Of a DNA stretch of 64,000 nucleotides, positions 13,176 to 26,737 are shown one piece after another (within the stretch, counting starts at the first letter, position 1; each line of letters starts with the position of its first letter). The stretch lies in assembly GCA_947000775.1 (NCBI GenBank), contig CAMQGK010000514.1, positions 5,611,501 through 5,675,500 of the forward strand. Direction: 5' to 3'. The DNA is from Pterois miles. Its lineage: Eukaryota; Chordata; Actinopteri; Perciformes; Scorpaenidae. Both the position numbers and the translations under genes were made by a program. The notes beneath the pieces were generated by a model. That model had not been told where the DNA came from. It was given only the letters and a program-made list of their open reading frames with translations, and searched no databases.

Positions 13176-13930
13176 CTTTTAAAATATCACAATATATCGC
13201 CTTGCTTACAGTATTGCAATACATATATGACAATATATTGGATGGTTGCCCCAGAATCCCACATCTTGCCAATACACAGGCTCAACTGTTGTATTGTCAT
13301 TTGCTTCATGATTTCCTGAGGTTTCCTGCTTCTCTTAACAGCATTTCTCACAGAGATGAGTATCAATCCGTTAAAAAACAAGCCGTCGGGCATGGATAGA
13401 CCTGCTAAAATTCCTAAAATCAACCCCAGAGATTAGCTCCGCATCTATCTCAGATCTTAACAGGATTAAATTACATCGGAGTTAAGTAGGGGATCGTAAT
13501 CTGATTAGTGAAGTGGTGAGAAAATGAAAACGCCGATATGTTGAGTGTACAGCTCACTAGTTAATCCCTCGTCCGTCGAAGCGCTGAAGGTGCTCCGCAA
13601 CAAAAGATGTGACTGCTGTTGTTGCACTGCAGCTGTTACCTTAATGATATGCCTGTAAAATATACCAATATTACTGCCTGATACTTTAAAACGAACCTGA
13701 CTGCGTTGTTTTGCATATTGTGGATGCTCTGAGTAGATATGATAGTACTGGCAGCCATGTACCGTACAACTGTTGTCCGAAAATACAAGACAGCTGCTTT
13801 AGTCTCTTGTCACCGTCAAAAACACACTGTTAGATTAGAACAGGACACGAGGCACAGTTATCATCAAAATAATACAGCTCGGAAAAGGCTTTAAAATGTA
13901 GTTAAAATGGGCTGAATTACTGTAAGAGCC
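13176..13930. other. Gene-free stretch left of a putative first exon
   Basis: No exon supported. Overlapping frames at 13,172-13,423 on both strands look accidental. It would lie just inside the first intron of the gene proposed at 14,046. Confidence 0.4.
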
Positions 13931-14045
13931 AAGTTGGACAGCGCCAGAATGGGACCTCAACGGTACGACGCTGCGCAGCTAGCACCGTTAGCATGTCGTA
14001 TGGGGCCCCACAGACAAGAAGCAGATGACAAACAAAGGGACTTAC

Positions 14046-14460
14046 CTGAATTAATGTCGAGTCAGTGGCTCATTTAATGGCGTCCCGGTTATGAGCAAGG
14101 CGCTACTGTTCCAAGTAAAATGCGTCGACAAGTGGGCATTAGCTAGCCTTGCCTTGAGGGTAGTTCAAGAGGGGTTTGCTAGCGTTAGCAGCGAGCTAAT
14201 GTTGCCCCCTTACAGAGCGACTCGAAGCTGGCCCAGTGTGCACATTCTCCTCAGTGAGCCAAGTTGTTTAACGTCCACAGTTGTTTTAAAACTATTTACC
14301 TCACTCAAAGAAGCTAAGCGAATGTGAATAAATGGTCCTTAATAGGTAAGACTTAACAACACAGAGTATTTAAAAAAAATCCAAAATGTCCACGACATTC
14401 AGCAAGGAACTACAAAAGGCAAAAACGCGTCCGGCAGAGCGACACCGTCTCATGCAAAGT
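14046..14460 (-). other. Putative non-coding first exon (5'UTR), likely ERBIN
   Basis: On the minus strand a consensus donor, CAG|GTAAGT, sits with its last exon base at 14,046. Upstream on that strand the DNA is GC-richer (to about 14,650) with CpG-containing words, like a promoter-proximal exon. Any ATG before the donor opens only a very short frame, so the exon would be untranslated. In human, as I recall, ERBIN lies downstream of NLN in the same orientation. Here NLN is also on the minus strand, so this exon is in the expected place and direction. No ERBIN coding exon was found in the window. The 5' end given is approximate. Confidence 0.5.
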
Positions 14461-14660
14461 ACGCCGCACTCCGGTGCTTTCAGTCATATTTTTCCTTCAG
14501 CTTTTGACAGAGTCGAGTGAAGCTACATTAAGCTGTTTGGAGAGCAGCGTGAAGCGGTGGGTTTCTTCTCTGCGACCTCTGTTTGCCTACATGGAGGAGG
14601 AGGAGGAGGAGGTCCACCAGAAGTCTCACAGCTCCACCACCAACCGAGCCCCGGTGGTGA
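14461..14660 (-). promoter_or_regulatory. Possible promoter of the minus-strand gene at 14,046
   Basis: GC-rich segment with several CpG dinucleotides and an octamer-like atgcaaag just inside at about 14,453. Placed only by its position upstream of the proposed exon. No TATA box is clear. Confidence 0.3.
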
Positions 14661-15054
14661 TGCTTTCACTGTATCACCCACACGCTTTTCATCATCCCCC
14701 CTCTAATCCAACATTTTCCTTCTCCGATTAGGTCGAGGATAAAATATATATTCACACAGACTAGAAACAGGCAAAATTGTATTAAACCAATCTACATGTA
14801 AAGCTGTATTTACACCAGTTTGCCTGTTCATAGCAGTAAAATGCTTTTCTTTAAATAAAAGGAAATCTAAATTATATATCATCATATAAAGTGTTATTCC
14901 CACGATAACATTATTTTTTCTTTACAATGTTAAACTACCCGCATTTGCTATCATGTAGCGCCCCCTGGTGTACACTTAACTTGAAGAGGACCCTCTTCCA
15001 CAGTGTGGGAATGAACCCATTTTCCTAATTCCCTTAAACCCTCTGAGACCCACA

Positions 15055-15720
15055 TAGACCTGTTTTTGTCTGGTTTAGGGGGGTCCGGGGGTCTTTAGGG
15101 GCACATAGATGTCACATAGAAGTGGTGAACATCATCTGAAAGTGGAGATTAATCTGAGATGCAGCTCAGCACAGTGTGTCAAGTTGTTCTAATCATTAAT
15201 CAGAAATAAACATGAATTGATTAATTTATTTATAATTAATTGTAAAAGTGTATAAGGGTTTACAGCAAAGAAGTATATGATGGTCGTTCCCGTGCTCTAT
15301 CATGTCTTATAAATTTTTCCATAAGGACTTTTTGGTTGATACAATTTGTTACACATATTTCGTGCTAAATTTAACTTTTTTTTTTTTTTTACCCCTCAAG
15401 AATTGATAAAAATAATCAATGATCTCTGATCCCAAATACCATATTAAGTCACCATAGAAAATGCCATGTTATGATTTGGGATCAAAATCTTTGTTGACAT
15501 TTTGAGATTTCTGCAAGAATTGCATTTTTCAGCAATTGGATGGTGAGCGCTTCTGTTTCAGAAACCCCCTTATTGTCAATCTAGCTAGGAAAGCCACCCG
15601 TCCTCTGAATGCTCTACATCTCTAGTTTATGGCTGTAAAGTTTTATGAGGCTGTGATTATCCGAGAGGTCACCACAGGTCATTTTATACAGTGAGGGAAA
15701 ATTTCAAAAAATTGTCTCAC
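15055..15720 (-). repeat. Interspersed repeat C, minus orientation
   Basis: Reverse complement of much of the 5820-6785 copy, carrying the same landmarks (agaagtggtgaac, tgcagctcagcac, tgagcgcttctgtttcag, gtcaccacaggtcattttat). It ends where the 'gtgagg' module stops near 15,720. No coding capacity. Confidence 0.7.
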
Positions 15721-16061
15721 TACATTGAAATGGCTACGATGGGGACTAACATCATCACACATGAATACAGTTGGGCTCACTGGATCCTCAAGAGTCTTAG
15801 CTTGACAGTGATACCTAATATATGTAATTCAAGACTCTTTGACCAGAGGACACAGAAGCACATGATTTTTTTTTTCAGATTACCTGTCTCATGTACTTCT
15901 GTTTGGTTATAGTGACATAGTTTTATAAAAATATTTATTATATTTAATCATATTTGCACCATTTCTACCCACTGCAGCTTTAATACTTCTCAAATTTTCA
16001 AATATTTCTGCAGCTCTGACACAAAGTCCAACCATTAAATGTCTACATCTGTTGTTATTAT

Positions 16062-16681
16062 TAGGGCTGTCAAAGTTAACGCAATAATGCATTAACACAA
16101 ATTTGTTTCAATGCCACCAATTTCTTTATGGCATTAACGCTAATTGTGATTTTTAGGTCATAGCGGGCTCAGTTTTAAAGCTAGAGTGAAGAAACCAGTA
16201 TCATATAAAACTAGAAAACCACTGGTACCAGCGGGTGTTGTACATGTTGTACTAGTTTGTTGTGAAGGATTATAAATAACGCTCTAAACTTGTGCACAAT
16301 TTTGGAGAGGAAAAACTGGCATGGCCATTTTCAAAGGGGTCCCTTGACCTCTGACCTCCAGATATGTGAATGTAAATGGGTTCTGTGGGTCCCCATCAGT
16401 CTCCCCTTTACAGACATGCCCACTTTATGATAATCAGTCAGTCTGGATCAAGTCATAGTCAAGTCAGCACTCTGACACACTGACAGCTGTTGCTGCCTGT
16501 TGGGCTGCAGTTTGATATGCTATGATTTGAGCATATTTTTTATGCTAAATGCAGAACCTGTGAGGGCTTCTGGACAATGATTGTCATTGTTTTGTGATGT
16601 TAATTGATTTCCATTAATAAATAAATACAGAAATTTGCAGAAAGCAAGCATGCTTGCCCACTAATCTCAATTGACAGCCCT
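16062..16681 (+). mobile_element. MITE family B, full-length copy
   Basis: Left end tagggctgtcaaagttaacg and right end caattgacagccctt are inverted copies of each other. The internal order is aatttctttatggcatt, gctcagttttaaagctagag, ggggtcccttgacctctgac, cagacatgcccactttatga, and a region around ctgacacactgacagctg. It is the best reference copy in the window. Non-autonomous. Confidence 0.88.
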
Positions 16682-17482
16682 TGAAATTATATATTTCAAT
16701 CTTTTAATACAACATGAATGGAAATGTGATGTAATGTCTTCCCCAACCTTGTGCCATAAGAGGAGGCTGCATAACAGGAGCTCCAAAACATACAATGACC
16801 TTTTCGTTTGCACACCCACGTCCGACAGCTTCTTTATCACTTTAGCTATATTATCACTTCTAAAAAACATGTTTACAATGTTAACTTGCAGCTGTGCACA
16901 CACAACTAGACCTTTCACATGTCACACAGGCAAAGGTGTAAGTGAAATTAATGCTGGCTGGATTCCACTTAGCTGCTTCATTTTCAGGGTTATGTACTGT
17001 GCATGCATTTGCCATGTCTTACATGGACACTTGAATAGAACAGAGCCATCGTTAAGAGCTTTATTTTATAATGCCTATGTAGTTTTATTTGGTTTAATCT
17101 CTCAGAGCATTTGCAATATTTGACATATATTTTTCTATTGTGTTTTGGTGTACCACTGCAGCTGTGTGCAGCACTACTGCTCAGCATAATGTCCCCTTGG
17201 GGGCAATAAAGTAGATCTTATCTTAATGTTATTAGCAACACCTGCACTTTTCTCACCATGACCAGTTACAGAGTTTGCTGTAAAGGTCAATTCTACATAT
17301 CATAAGATACTCCATGATCTACTGTACATTTGAACAAATACCAACAGGTAGAAAAAATTAAACAGTAACAAAACACTTCAAGCAAAGTCCTTTTTCTTCT
17401 GACGTGGACCTGCATCCAGACAATTAAAAATTTACCCCGCTTTGACAAAAAGACTCTTAAAGAGCATTTCATTTTACAGTGT
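16682..17482. other. NLN 3' flank with a LINE-type tail fragment
   Basis: Candidate poly(A) signals for NLN on the minus strand lie at 17,084-17,089 and 17,060-17,065 (AATAAA on that strand), about 400 bases beyond the stop codon. At 17,190-17,225 a short stem-loop (ccccttgggg) followed by caataaagtagatcttatct is the 3' tail of a LINE or SINE, like those at 26,676, 41,089 and 53,007. The 150-codon plus-strand frame at 16,671-17,123 starts inside a MITE and is not taken as a gene. Confidence 0.45.
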
Positions 17483-20400
17483 CTATGTTTCCTGTGACTT
17501 AATCAATCCTTTGCACTGGAAGAAGGCATCCTGACATGGGCTGCGTCCGAGGAAGGTTTTCAGCATGTCCATACCGTCCACAGAGCCGCCAGCTTCCAGA
17601 ATCACCCTTCTGTACTCTTTTCCAACCTGATGAAGATATTTTCCACAACAAAGGAGATGTATGTTTACAAGTAAATGGATATAATTCATATACAGAATAT
17701 GATGTATACTAGTAATCACACCCACCTCTGGATTCATAATGCCTTCCTTTTTAAAACGAGTGAAAAAGATGTCCATGGAGTAGACTTCACTCCACAGATA
17801 GCTGTAGTACTGACCATCATATCCTCCAGCCAAGTGGCTGAAACTGGCTGTCATGTTGGTACCTGCAGAGAACAGAGCTTAATATGTTCCTAAACCTAAA
17901 AGGTCTACTGTATGCATTTCCTACAGGAAATCACAATCTTACCTGCTCATAGTGAGGTATTTATTCTATTCAAATTGAACGTTCTAGGTATTTATTTGTC
18001 ATATACTTCTCACTACTGTTAAAAATCGGCATGTATGTATTTCTTTAAATATATGCTGTATTGCCAATGTTTTGCCTTGCAATCAGAGGTCATTTTAGAC
18101 TCTTTTTAGGGGTGTTCAAGAAAACCTAAATTTCATATCATCACCCCCAAAATAATAATTATCAAACCCTGTCTAAGAGGCTGTCGCAGGGTCAGTATTA
18201 ACTCCAGATTGAAGGTATTTATGTCATATGAAACTAGAAAACCTAGGGAATCCATTGGTATTATGCATGTTATGGGAAGGAGGCTACATAATGCTTAATG
18301 CTATGCAGGCAAAATGTAGGCAAGAAAAAACTGAAATGACTACCTCTGAAAAATCTGATAGCCCGCTGTTGGGCCCGGCCTCTATTCGATCTTTCAGAGG
18401 TAGTAGCAGGTTCAGTTTTAAAGCTAGATTGAAGTTATATGAAACTAGAAAACCAAAGGAATCCATTGATACCAACATGTCACACTAGCTTGTCAAGATG
18501 AAGGCTAAATAATGCTCCGAACTTGAAAAGCCTAGCAATATTCACAGGGGTCCCTTGACCTCTGACCTTAAGATATGTGGATGAAAATGGGTTCTATGGG
18601 TACCCACAAGTCTCCCTTTTACAGACATGCCCACTTTATGATAATCACATATTTGGGGTAAAAACCATGCAGTTTTTTTAAAAATTAAATAAATTATAAA
18701 TTATAAAAAAAATAATAAATTCATTCATGTTTATATCTGATTAATGACTGGCTTTCAAATGATATACACCTGCAATACATTATATTTTGAACTGTTACCT
18801 TGTGCATGAACTTTGTATTTTCCTTTACATAAATAAAGATATTTCCACCATAATCTGATGTGAGAAAGGGAGAAATTTGTGCATAAATATTCACCAGATT
18901 GCAGGAAATGTGTTTGACACTGAACATTTCCTGAGGGGGGTGGGTTGGGGTTAATGTGTGTACCTTCAGTGCTAAAACGTAACCTATGCCCTTGACTGTA
19001 CAAATGTGACATTCTCATTAGGGGCTGAGTCCCCCTGATGTTACTGACCTGGCGTAGCAGGGACACCCAGGATGTCCTGGCAGTGCTTCGCAAACACCTC
19101 AGCTGTATCTGCACAAGAGCTGGTGTGTAGCGACTGGTCCACTTTACCGAGGACGACCTGACGCAGGTTCATCAGTCCTGAAGAGGATAAACACATCAAA
19201 ACCTCAACAGAGACTCTTGATTTCTGCACAAATGTTATTTTTTATTTGAATTTGATTTTTTTTAGTGAGATGTCTGACCAGTGTTGGCGACTCTGGATGC
19301 AATCAGCTTGTCGAGCAGATTGTCTGGGATCGGGGTGCCGTCCTTGTAGTGGCGAGACATCCTTCTCAGAGGCTCCTTCTCCCAAACCCAGTTCTCCAGC
19401 ATCTGTGAAGGCACCTCTACAAAGTCCGTCTCCACCAGGGTTCCACTGAACTCTGAGAAAGTGGTCTGATACAAACCCAGGAAAAGTTCAGGCTCTGTCG
19501 TTCTAATTAATACACAGCATGCAAATGACACTGATGCCACATTCATGGTGGTCTACCTTAGAACAGAGCTCGTGCATAACATGGCCAAACTCGTGGAAGT
19601 AAGTCTCCACTTCATGGTGCTGGAGGAGAGACGGCCAACCTTTTCTGGGCTTGGTAAAGTTAGCCACCATAGCTGCCACTGGAAGCTGGCGTTTCCCATC
19701 AGGTCCTCTGCAGCCGGGCTGGAGCCCAAAGCAGGCAGCATGGCCGTACTTCCCTTCCCTGGTGGAAGACAAGGTTGCAAACATCACGCAGCAAGCCTAA
19801 ACAATAATAATAGTTACATTTTTAAAATTAAATTTCAAACTTTTAATACATTCTTAATTTTAATTTAAAACCTCTACTTTTAATATATTTTTTATTATTT
19901 TTTTTTTACTTATAATAAATTTTTTATTTTATTATAATATGTTTTTTTTTACTTTAAATACATTTTTAATTTTAATTTTAAAATGTTACTTTAAATAGAT
20001 TTTTTAATTTTAAAACAAAAATGTGTTATTGTTATTTTACATTTATATTTTATGTAAATAGTGCATTCAAATATATTGTCTTTCTGTCATGTGTATACTA
20101 CTGATATTATCTTGTGTTAATATGTAGCTTTAATATTTTGGATAAACTTGATCAGAAAATTGATCAGTGACTTTTTTGACAATCAAATTAATATTTAAGT
20201 AATTTATCAAGCATAAATGCTACACATTCCCGAGTTCCAGCTTCTCACTTGTGAAGAAATGCTGCTTTCTGTCTTGTGTGATAGTGAATGGAATATCTTT
20301 GGATTTAGTTAGTCAGACAAAACAAGACATTTAAAGGTGTTACTTTGGGCTCTGGGAAATTACAATTGATATTTTTCACAATTTCTTGACATTCCACAGA

Positions 20401-23400
20401 TGTAATGAGGAAAATCTAAAAAACTATAATGAAAATAATTGTCAGCTGCAGCCCTGAAGTGGCACATGCTTTACCTTGGATGCAAATCCAGGTAGAACTG
20501 GCCGACCTCCTCTCCTGTTTCAGTGTCCCGGGCTGAATAAAGCTTGACATTTTCATGCCACACGTGAGCACGTTCCACCTCCGTGAACGTGAGACCCAGC
20601 AGCTCCTGGTAGATACCGAACAGTCCTTCTGTCACCACATCAAGCGGGAAATACTCGATCAGCTTGTCCTTGTTCACAGCAAACTTGCACTGCTCCACTT
20701 GATTCATGTAGTAGGGTAAGTCCCAGGCGTTGATCTGTCCGTCAAACGGGTAGCCCTTCATCAAGCACTCCCGCTTCTTTAGTGCCAGGATATACTTCCT
20801 CTCCTTGATTCCTATGGGCTTCAGTGTTTCATAGAATGTGTCTGTAAAGTGAAATTATGTCCACACAGTATTTTCATATTTTCATCATGTATTTTCTTTT
20901 CTTCCCGATACAGTATGTCTTATTTCAAAGCAAAGCTCCCTTCTCACATACATCAATTCAGAGTGGATTTTCAAATCTAAAACACTTGAGAGTTTTTCCC
21001 CACTGTTTCCCTCGGTTAACTTTGGTATTTTTCAGCCTGGACCCTATTTCCCATGTTTTCGTCTCTAAGTGACTAGTAGGGACAACAATTTCTGAAATTG
21101 TTGGAAACAAAGGTGGAATAGAGGAATACATCCATAGTGGAAACACAAGTGGTAAACAGGCAGAGTTTGTTGTGTTGGAGCACAGAAAGCAAAGCTTAAT
21201 GTGATTTAAAAGATTTACAATGTCATTGCTGAGTATGTAGATGATTTCCACAATGTGGATGAGGTCTTTGAATTCAATGGTTGCCTGTATTTATTTGAGC
21301 CAGAGTATGCGGATATTCAGATTTCACAACAAGATTTCTCCTCGAGAGGGACTTGTTCAGGGTCGGGGCTGGAGCCGATCCCAGCTGACTATCACAGGTC
21401 TAAAAACACAGAGACAGGCAACCATTCACCTGGAGAAAACCCACGCTAACATGGGGAGAACATGCAGACTCCACACAGAAGGGCCCCAAACCGGGTTTGA
21501 ACCGGATTTCTCTCCTCTAGATGAGTCCCATCCATTTGTCCAATAAATTATATTTTTCTAATGTGTCTTCATCGTAAATTACATGTGTTGTAGGCGTTGT
21601 ATGTGTGTGTGTGTGTGTGTGTATACGTGTGCCTGAGCAGTGACATGTCAGAGGGTGTCATACCTAGAAAGTCAGACACATTGCTTGCATTCTTGGCCAT
21701 ATTAATCTCCAGCACATAGTTGGCATGGCTACTGTAACCAAGTAAGTCTGCGACCTTTGCCTTCAGTTGGATCAATTGTTCGAGGATCGCTGTGTTTACC
21801 TGGAAAACAAGCGAACGGCAGCAGAATAAAATTAGCAGATCTGCTAAAGTACATGAACATTTTACACAGTATCTTTAATATAAAGGTGGTGCCACCTGTG
21901 GTTACTTGGTGGTAACAGCAAGTGTGGTTTAGTACTACAAGCCCAAGGCTGATTTGAATAGCTGAATAGTCTTTTTTGACCCGGAAGTATCTAAGTGACA
22001 GCCATGATAAGAGCTGGTTGAATTCTCTAATTGCTAACAACCAATTCTTCAGTGCTTCCTTTCTTATCTAAAAATACAATTATACATGCAGGTATAGAAA
22101 ATAGAGGATATATACATAGAAAATAGATGACAACAATAAAGTAAAAGGATAACATTTTCAAAATTTGATGGTTGGACTATAGCTCAAAATGGAAGAAAGC
22201 AGCGCTTTGCAGTAAAAATATTTTGTCCCTAAAACGTATGAATAATAGCAATAAATAATTGTGATCGCAATACTCATCAACATAATGATAACATAACTTT
22301 GGAAATAATCTTATAATGCTGTCCCAAAATTCTTTGCGGCACCAACATTTAAGGCGCCGCACACTCCGGCCGTCAATAACATCCACCGTCGCTGTTTAAC
22401 TGTCCGCTATGGATGAACTGAAACTTGAATTCTACAGTATTTAGTTTGTCACTGTACTGTTCATTTTCTATGTTAGTGTTTAAAAACATCCACCATCGCA
22501 TAAGCCTAGCGTAGTACTGCTGTCTTTTCCTAAGTCCTGAATGCTCCTTCACATCTTTCCTTGACCTCAATGCAAAACGTCTTGAATTCAAGAAGTCCAC
22601 GGAAAATGGGCAGGAAAAGTCATAGGTCGTAATTTTTTGGATAGCAGCACAGGATTTTGGTGATAGCAAACACTGCTCGAGCAGCTACTGCTTTAGAAAT
22701 ACGAGTAGCACATTCAAACACTAAAATTATGTCTTTTCCTAACCATTTTTCCTTGACCTTGGTGGAAAATGTCACGTGGTCAAGGAAAGATATGAAGGAG
22801 AATTCAGAAAGACTTCAGAAAGACAACCGCAGTGTTACGATGCACCGAAGATCGACTACAAAAGGCTCAGCTTCCCCCGGGCCTTGTTAAATAGCTCCTT
22901 CAGTGACGGCCTGCTTCACAGGCGATGTGTGACAGAGAGATAAGGCAGGTAGCAAATACATGAAATGGCCGTTGCTTAGCAAAAGCCACCCAGAGATAAC
23001 ATCAAAACTGGGTTTGATTAATGAAAGTCTTAAGGATTACAACTTCAAGCATAACTATCAGTGAAATGATTTCTCCAGATAGAGCTGCAGGTGTTTATGC
23101 ATCAACTGAAGTTAAAAACAGAAAGGTTTTGGGACACACTGATATATGATCAGACTCCAGTTACCTCTTTACACCTGCTGTGAAAAGCTGTTTCCATCTT
23201 CCTCCTGGTCTCGGGATTGTGACACCTCTTCATCAGGGGGTAGTAATGGGGATATTCGAGTGTCACTTTATACCGCCCATCTGTTGCCCTGTCCAGTCCA
23301 TTGAGATAGCTATCGGCTAGCCCACCTTAACAGAAGAGGGCAACAGCATATATTTAACTTCTCAAAGCATGTTCATAATACCAGTCTGAGTTTTAAGCAT

Positions 23401-26400
23401 ATAAACTCACCCAGTTCCTGCTCAGAGAAAACAAGAAACGTGTTGTCCTCATTCAGATTCTTGTTAAACTCTATGGACAGCTCACTTATTAGCTTGGAGG
23501 TTCTTTTTATTTCCTTGGGAGAGAAAAATGAGCAGAAAAGCAAATTATAATTGATTTCCAGGGTGTGACATGATTATTGAAGAACTGACTTAAATCACTT
23601 CAACAACAATTGACTTGTCTTTTAATGCAGTTTAATGCAGCGTATATGGTGTAGGGCTGTGAAAGTGAACGCGGTAGTAACATGTTAATGCAAATTCATT
23701 TTAACGCCACTAATTTCTTTAACGCATAATGAAAGTACCAATCCTCTCACACTTGCTTGTCAGGAAGGAGGATAAATAATGCTCAAATGTTACGCTCAAA
23801 TTTTAGCGAGGAAACAACATATAAACAAACTATAATGATATAAACAAAACAGCTGTAAAGGCGGACGAGTCGGAGCGATGACGTTCAGTAGTCTCATTTA
23901 GCTGCTTGTGAGTAAATTGATTATTATTAGGGCTTTCAAAGTTAATGCGCTAAACAAATTTGTTTTAATGTCACTACTTTCTTTAATGCAATTTTTAGGT
24001 TGTAGTGGGTTCAGTTTTAAAGCTAGAGTGAAGATACTGGCATCATATTAAACTAAGGAAATCCACTGGAACCCAACCATACCAGCATATTATACCACTT
24101 GTCAGGAAGGAGGCAAAATAACGTTCCAAACTTGTGATATATTTTTGTTGAAGAAAAACTGTCATGGCCACATTCAAAGAGGTCAGTTTGCCATGTTATT
24201 ATTTCAGCATATTTTTATACTAAAGTCAGTACCTGTGAGTGTTTCTGGACAATAATTGTCATTGTTTTAATAAATATGTACATACATTTGCATAAATCAG
24301 CATATTTGCCCACTCCCATGTTGATGAGAGTATTAAATAATTGACAAATCTCCCTTTAAGGTACATTTTGAACAGATAAAAAATATGCGATTAATCGTGA
24401 TTAACTATAGAGGATTAATTGCAGTTAAATATTTCGATCGATTGACAGCCCTAATATGGTCTAAACTAGAATAGCTTTAATAATCAGATCACATACTGCG
24501 TTACCTCTTGTATATCTTTAGACAGGTGCAGTCCTCTCCGCTTGCCTAAGGTAACAAGTCTGTCTAAGAATCTCTTTTCCTCGGGTGAGAGGTTGACTTG
24601 CAGCTTTTTCTGTTAAAAAAATAATCACAAGAGACAAACTTCTTCAAACATGCAGAATAGTTTCTAATTTTGCTGAATTTATTGCACTTTATTTTTATGA
24701 TGCATGTCAGCCAGCCAGTCCTGCTGCGTGGAATAACATATGGCATTGCTAACTCTGATCAGATTACTTTTCCTTCCCCAAGACGAACCAGCAGTGGGGT
24801 CAAATGAAGGCATGATATAAACACTTCAGCTCTTAAACATCTATCTGGCTGACACAAAATCAGCGATGTTATTTTTACATAGCGACTGTGATAAATACAT
24901 CAAATCCTCATAAATTACATTCAATTGGCTTCAGATCCATATCTTCTACTATTAAGATTACTTTAACACCTCATTATTTTGTTTAAGGACAGTTTTTATA
25001 TCAACTTCACCCCCCTTATTTTAGTGATGTGTATAACCAAGTGGATGTGACATAAGGCGTACAAACCTGCAGGGCTGTAATTCGCTTGAACACGTCTTCC
25101 CTCATACTTATCTCCACATCAAACTCAGACAGCTTCTTGTCTGCCTCTGTGCTCGCTGTCCGAACCTCTTTAGAAGGACAAACGTACTGGGGAAAATCAA
25201 GAGCATGGAGCGACGCTACGGGAACAGAGTAAACACAAAAGACACCATGAAACAAATTCCACGAAAAGACCAAAACCAATGATGTGTTAGTCCGTCTCTC
25301 CCCTTCTCTGTCTGTGGCACTCAGCCACGAGCCTACAGTACATGTTTCTACTGAAGATCCAAATCCTTAAAAAACAGCTCAACAATATAAAACCTTATTT
25401 TTAAAAAAAGGCTCCATGAATTAATAAAACAGCTGGGCACTGTGGTTATTAGCAAACTACACTCAAACTGGAGTAAATGGTGTGTTTGTTGGGGACTATT
25501 TACAGCTGTGGATGGATACATATGTGGTGCTGTAGTTAAAGGGAAAATGTGGTTAATTAAAACAATAAATTCCTCACCGGTGTGACCGATTACACCGGAC
25601 ATTTTACAGGAAAAAAATATGCTGAATACTGTATATGTAGAGGGCTTACTTTGATATTTAATGTTGGATGGCTGTGTCTCTCCAGCCTGAGCTGCAGGGC
25701 CGCTACGCCGTTAACACTGTGACCGCTCCATGTTATTTGCCTCATTAACATTATGGGTCCTATATAGTGTTGAATTTAAATCCTAAATATTGCCAGATAG
25801 GCACTTTCTCTTTTTGCTTTGACACCAAATCCTCCACCATCATCTTGTCTGTCAACTCTCCCATCCCTTGAGTGAAATCTGACTCCTGCTACTCTGTATT
25901 GACACTTTCACATTCAGTTTGTAATGTCTGTTGTCTGACTATGTATTGATAACACGGCGCTGATACGCAAAAATGAGCTAAATAGGTTTTCTGTAAGTAA
26001 TGTAGTCGGTGTATGCCCAAACACTGGTAACACCGACTACAGTGGCAAGCCGATGGCTACCAGAGGTGGAGACAAGAAGCTGAAACAGCAGCCTGTAGTT
26101 CCTCTGTTCTTGCATCCAACTACTTCTCTGTAAAAAAAAAAAAAAAAGTGCTGGATGCAGGTCTAGCCTATATCACTATAGAGAAAAATATACAAAATAA
26201 ATATTTTTATACTGTTTTGATGATATATAATATCATACTGGCCAGCCCTAAGTGACCATTTGTACACCAGTGAGGCTCACTGATGTGTTTTTAACAGTTT
26301 TTGGCCAACGGAGCTCTCGGAGGCTGAGGCTACACAGACAATATGTGTTGTCCAATGCAATGCAAGCCAATGCAAGCATACTTTATGGTAGCTCAGTCTG

Positions 26401-26706
26401 TAGGGAGTTGGCTTGGGAACCGGAGGGTCCCCGGTTCAAGTCCCGACATGGACCAAAAAACTGAGTGTGAACTGGTAGCTGGAGAGGTGCCAGTTTACCT
26501 CTTGGGCACTGCCGAGGTGCCCCTGAGCAAGGCACCAAATCCCCAACTGCTCGGGGCGCTTGTCCCTCACTCTGACATCTCTCCATTGATGTATGTATGT
26601 CATGTATGTGTGTTTCAGGTCTGCATGTACCATGTATAAGTTAAAAAAAAAAAAAACAACAGAGTGTAAACTGAATTTCCCCACTGTGGGACTAATAAAG
26701 GTTGAT

Positions 26707-26737
<31 letters not shown>

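Noticed and set aside
16671..17123. 150-codon plus-strand frame
   Set aside because: It starts inside the end of a MITE, overlaps minus-strand frames and has no splice sites or recognisable domain.
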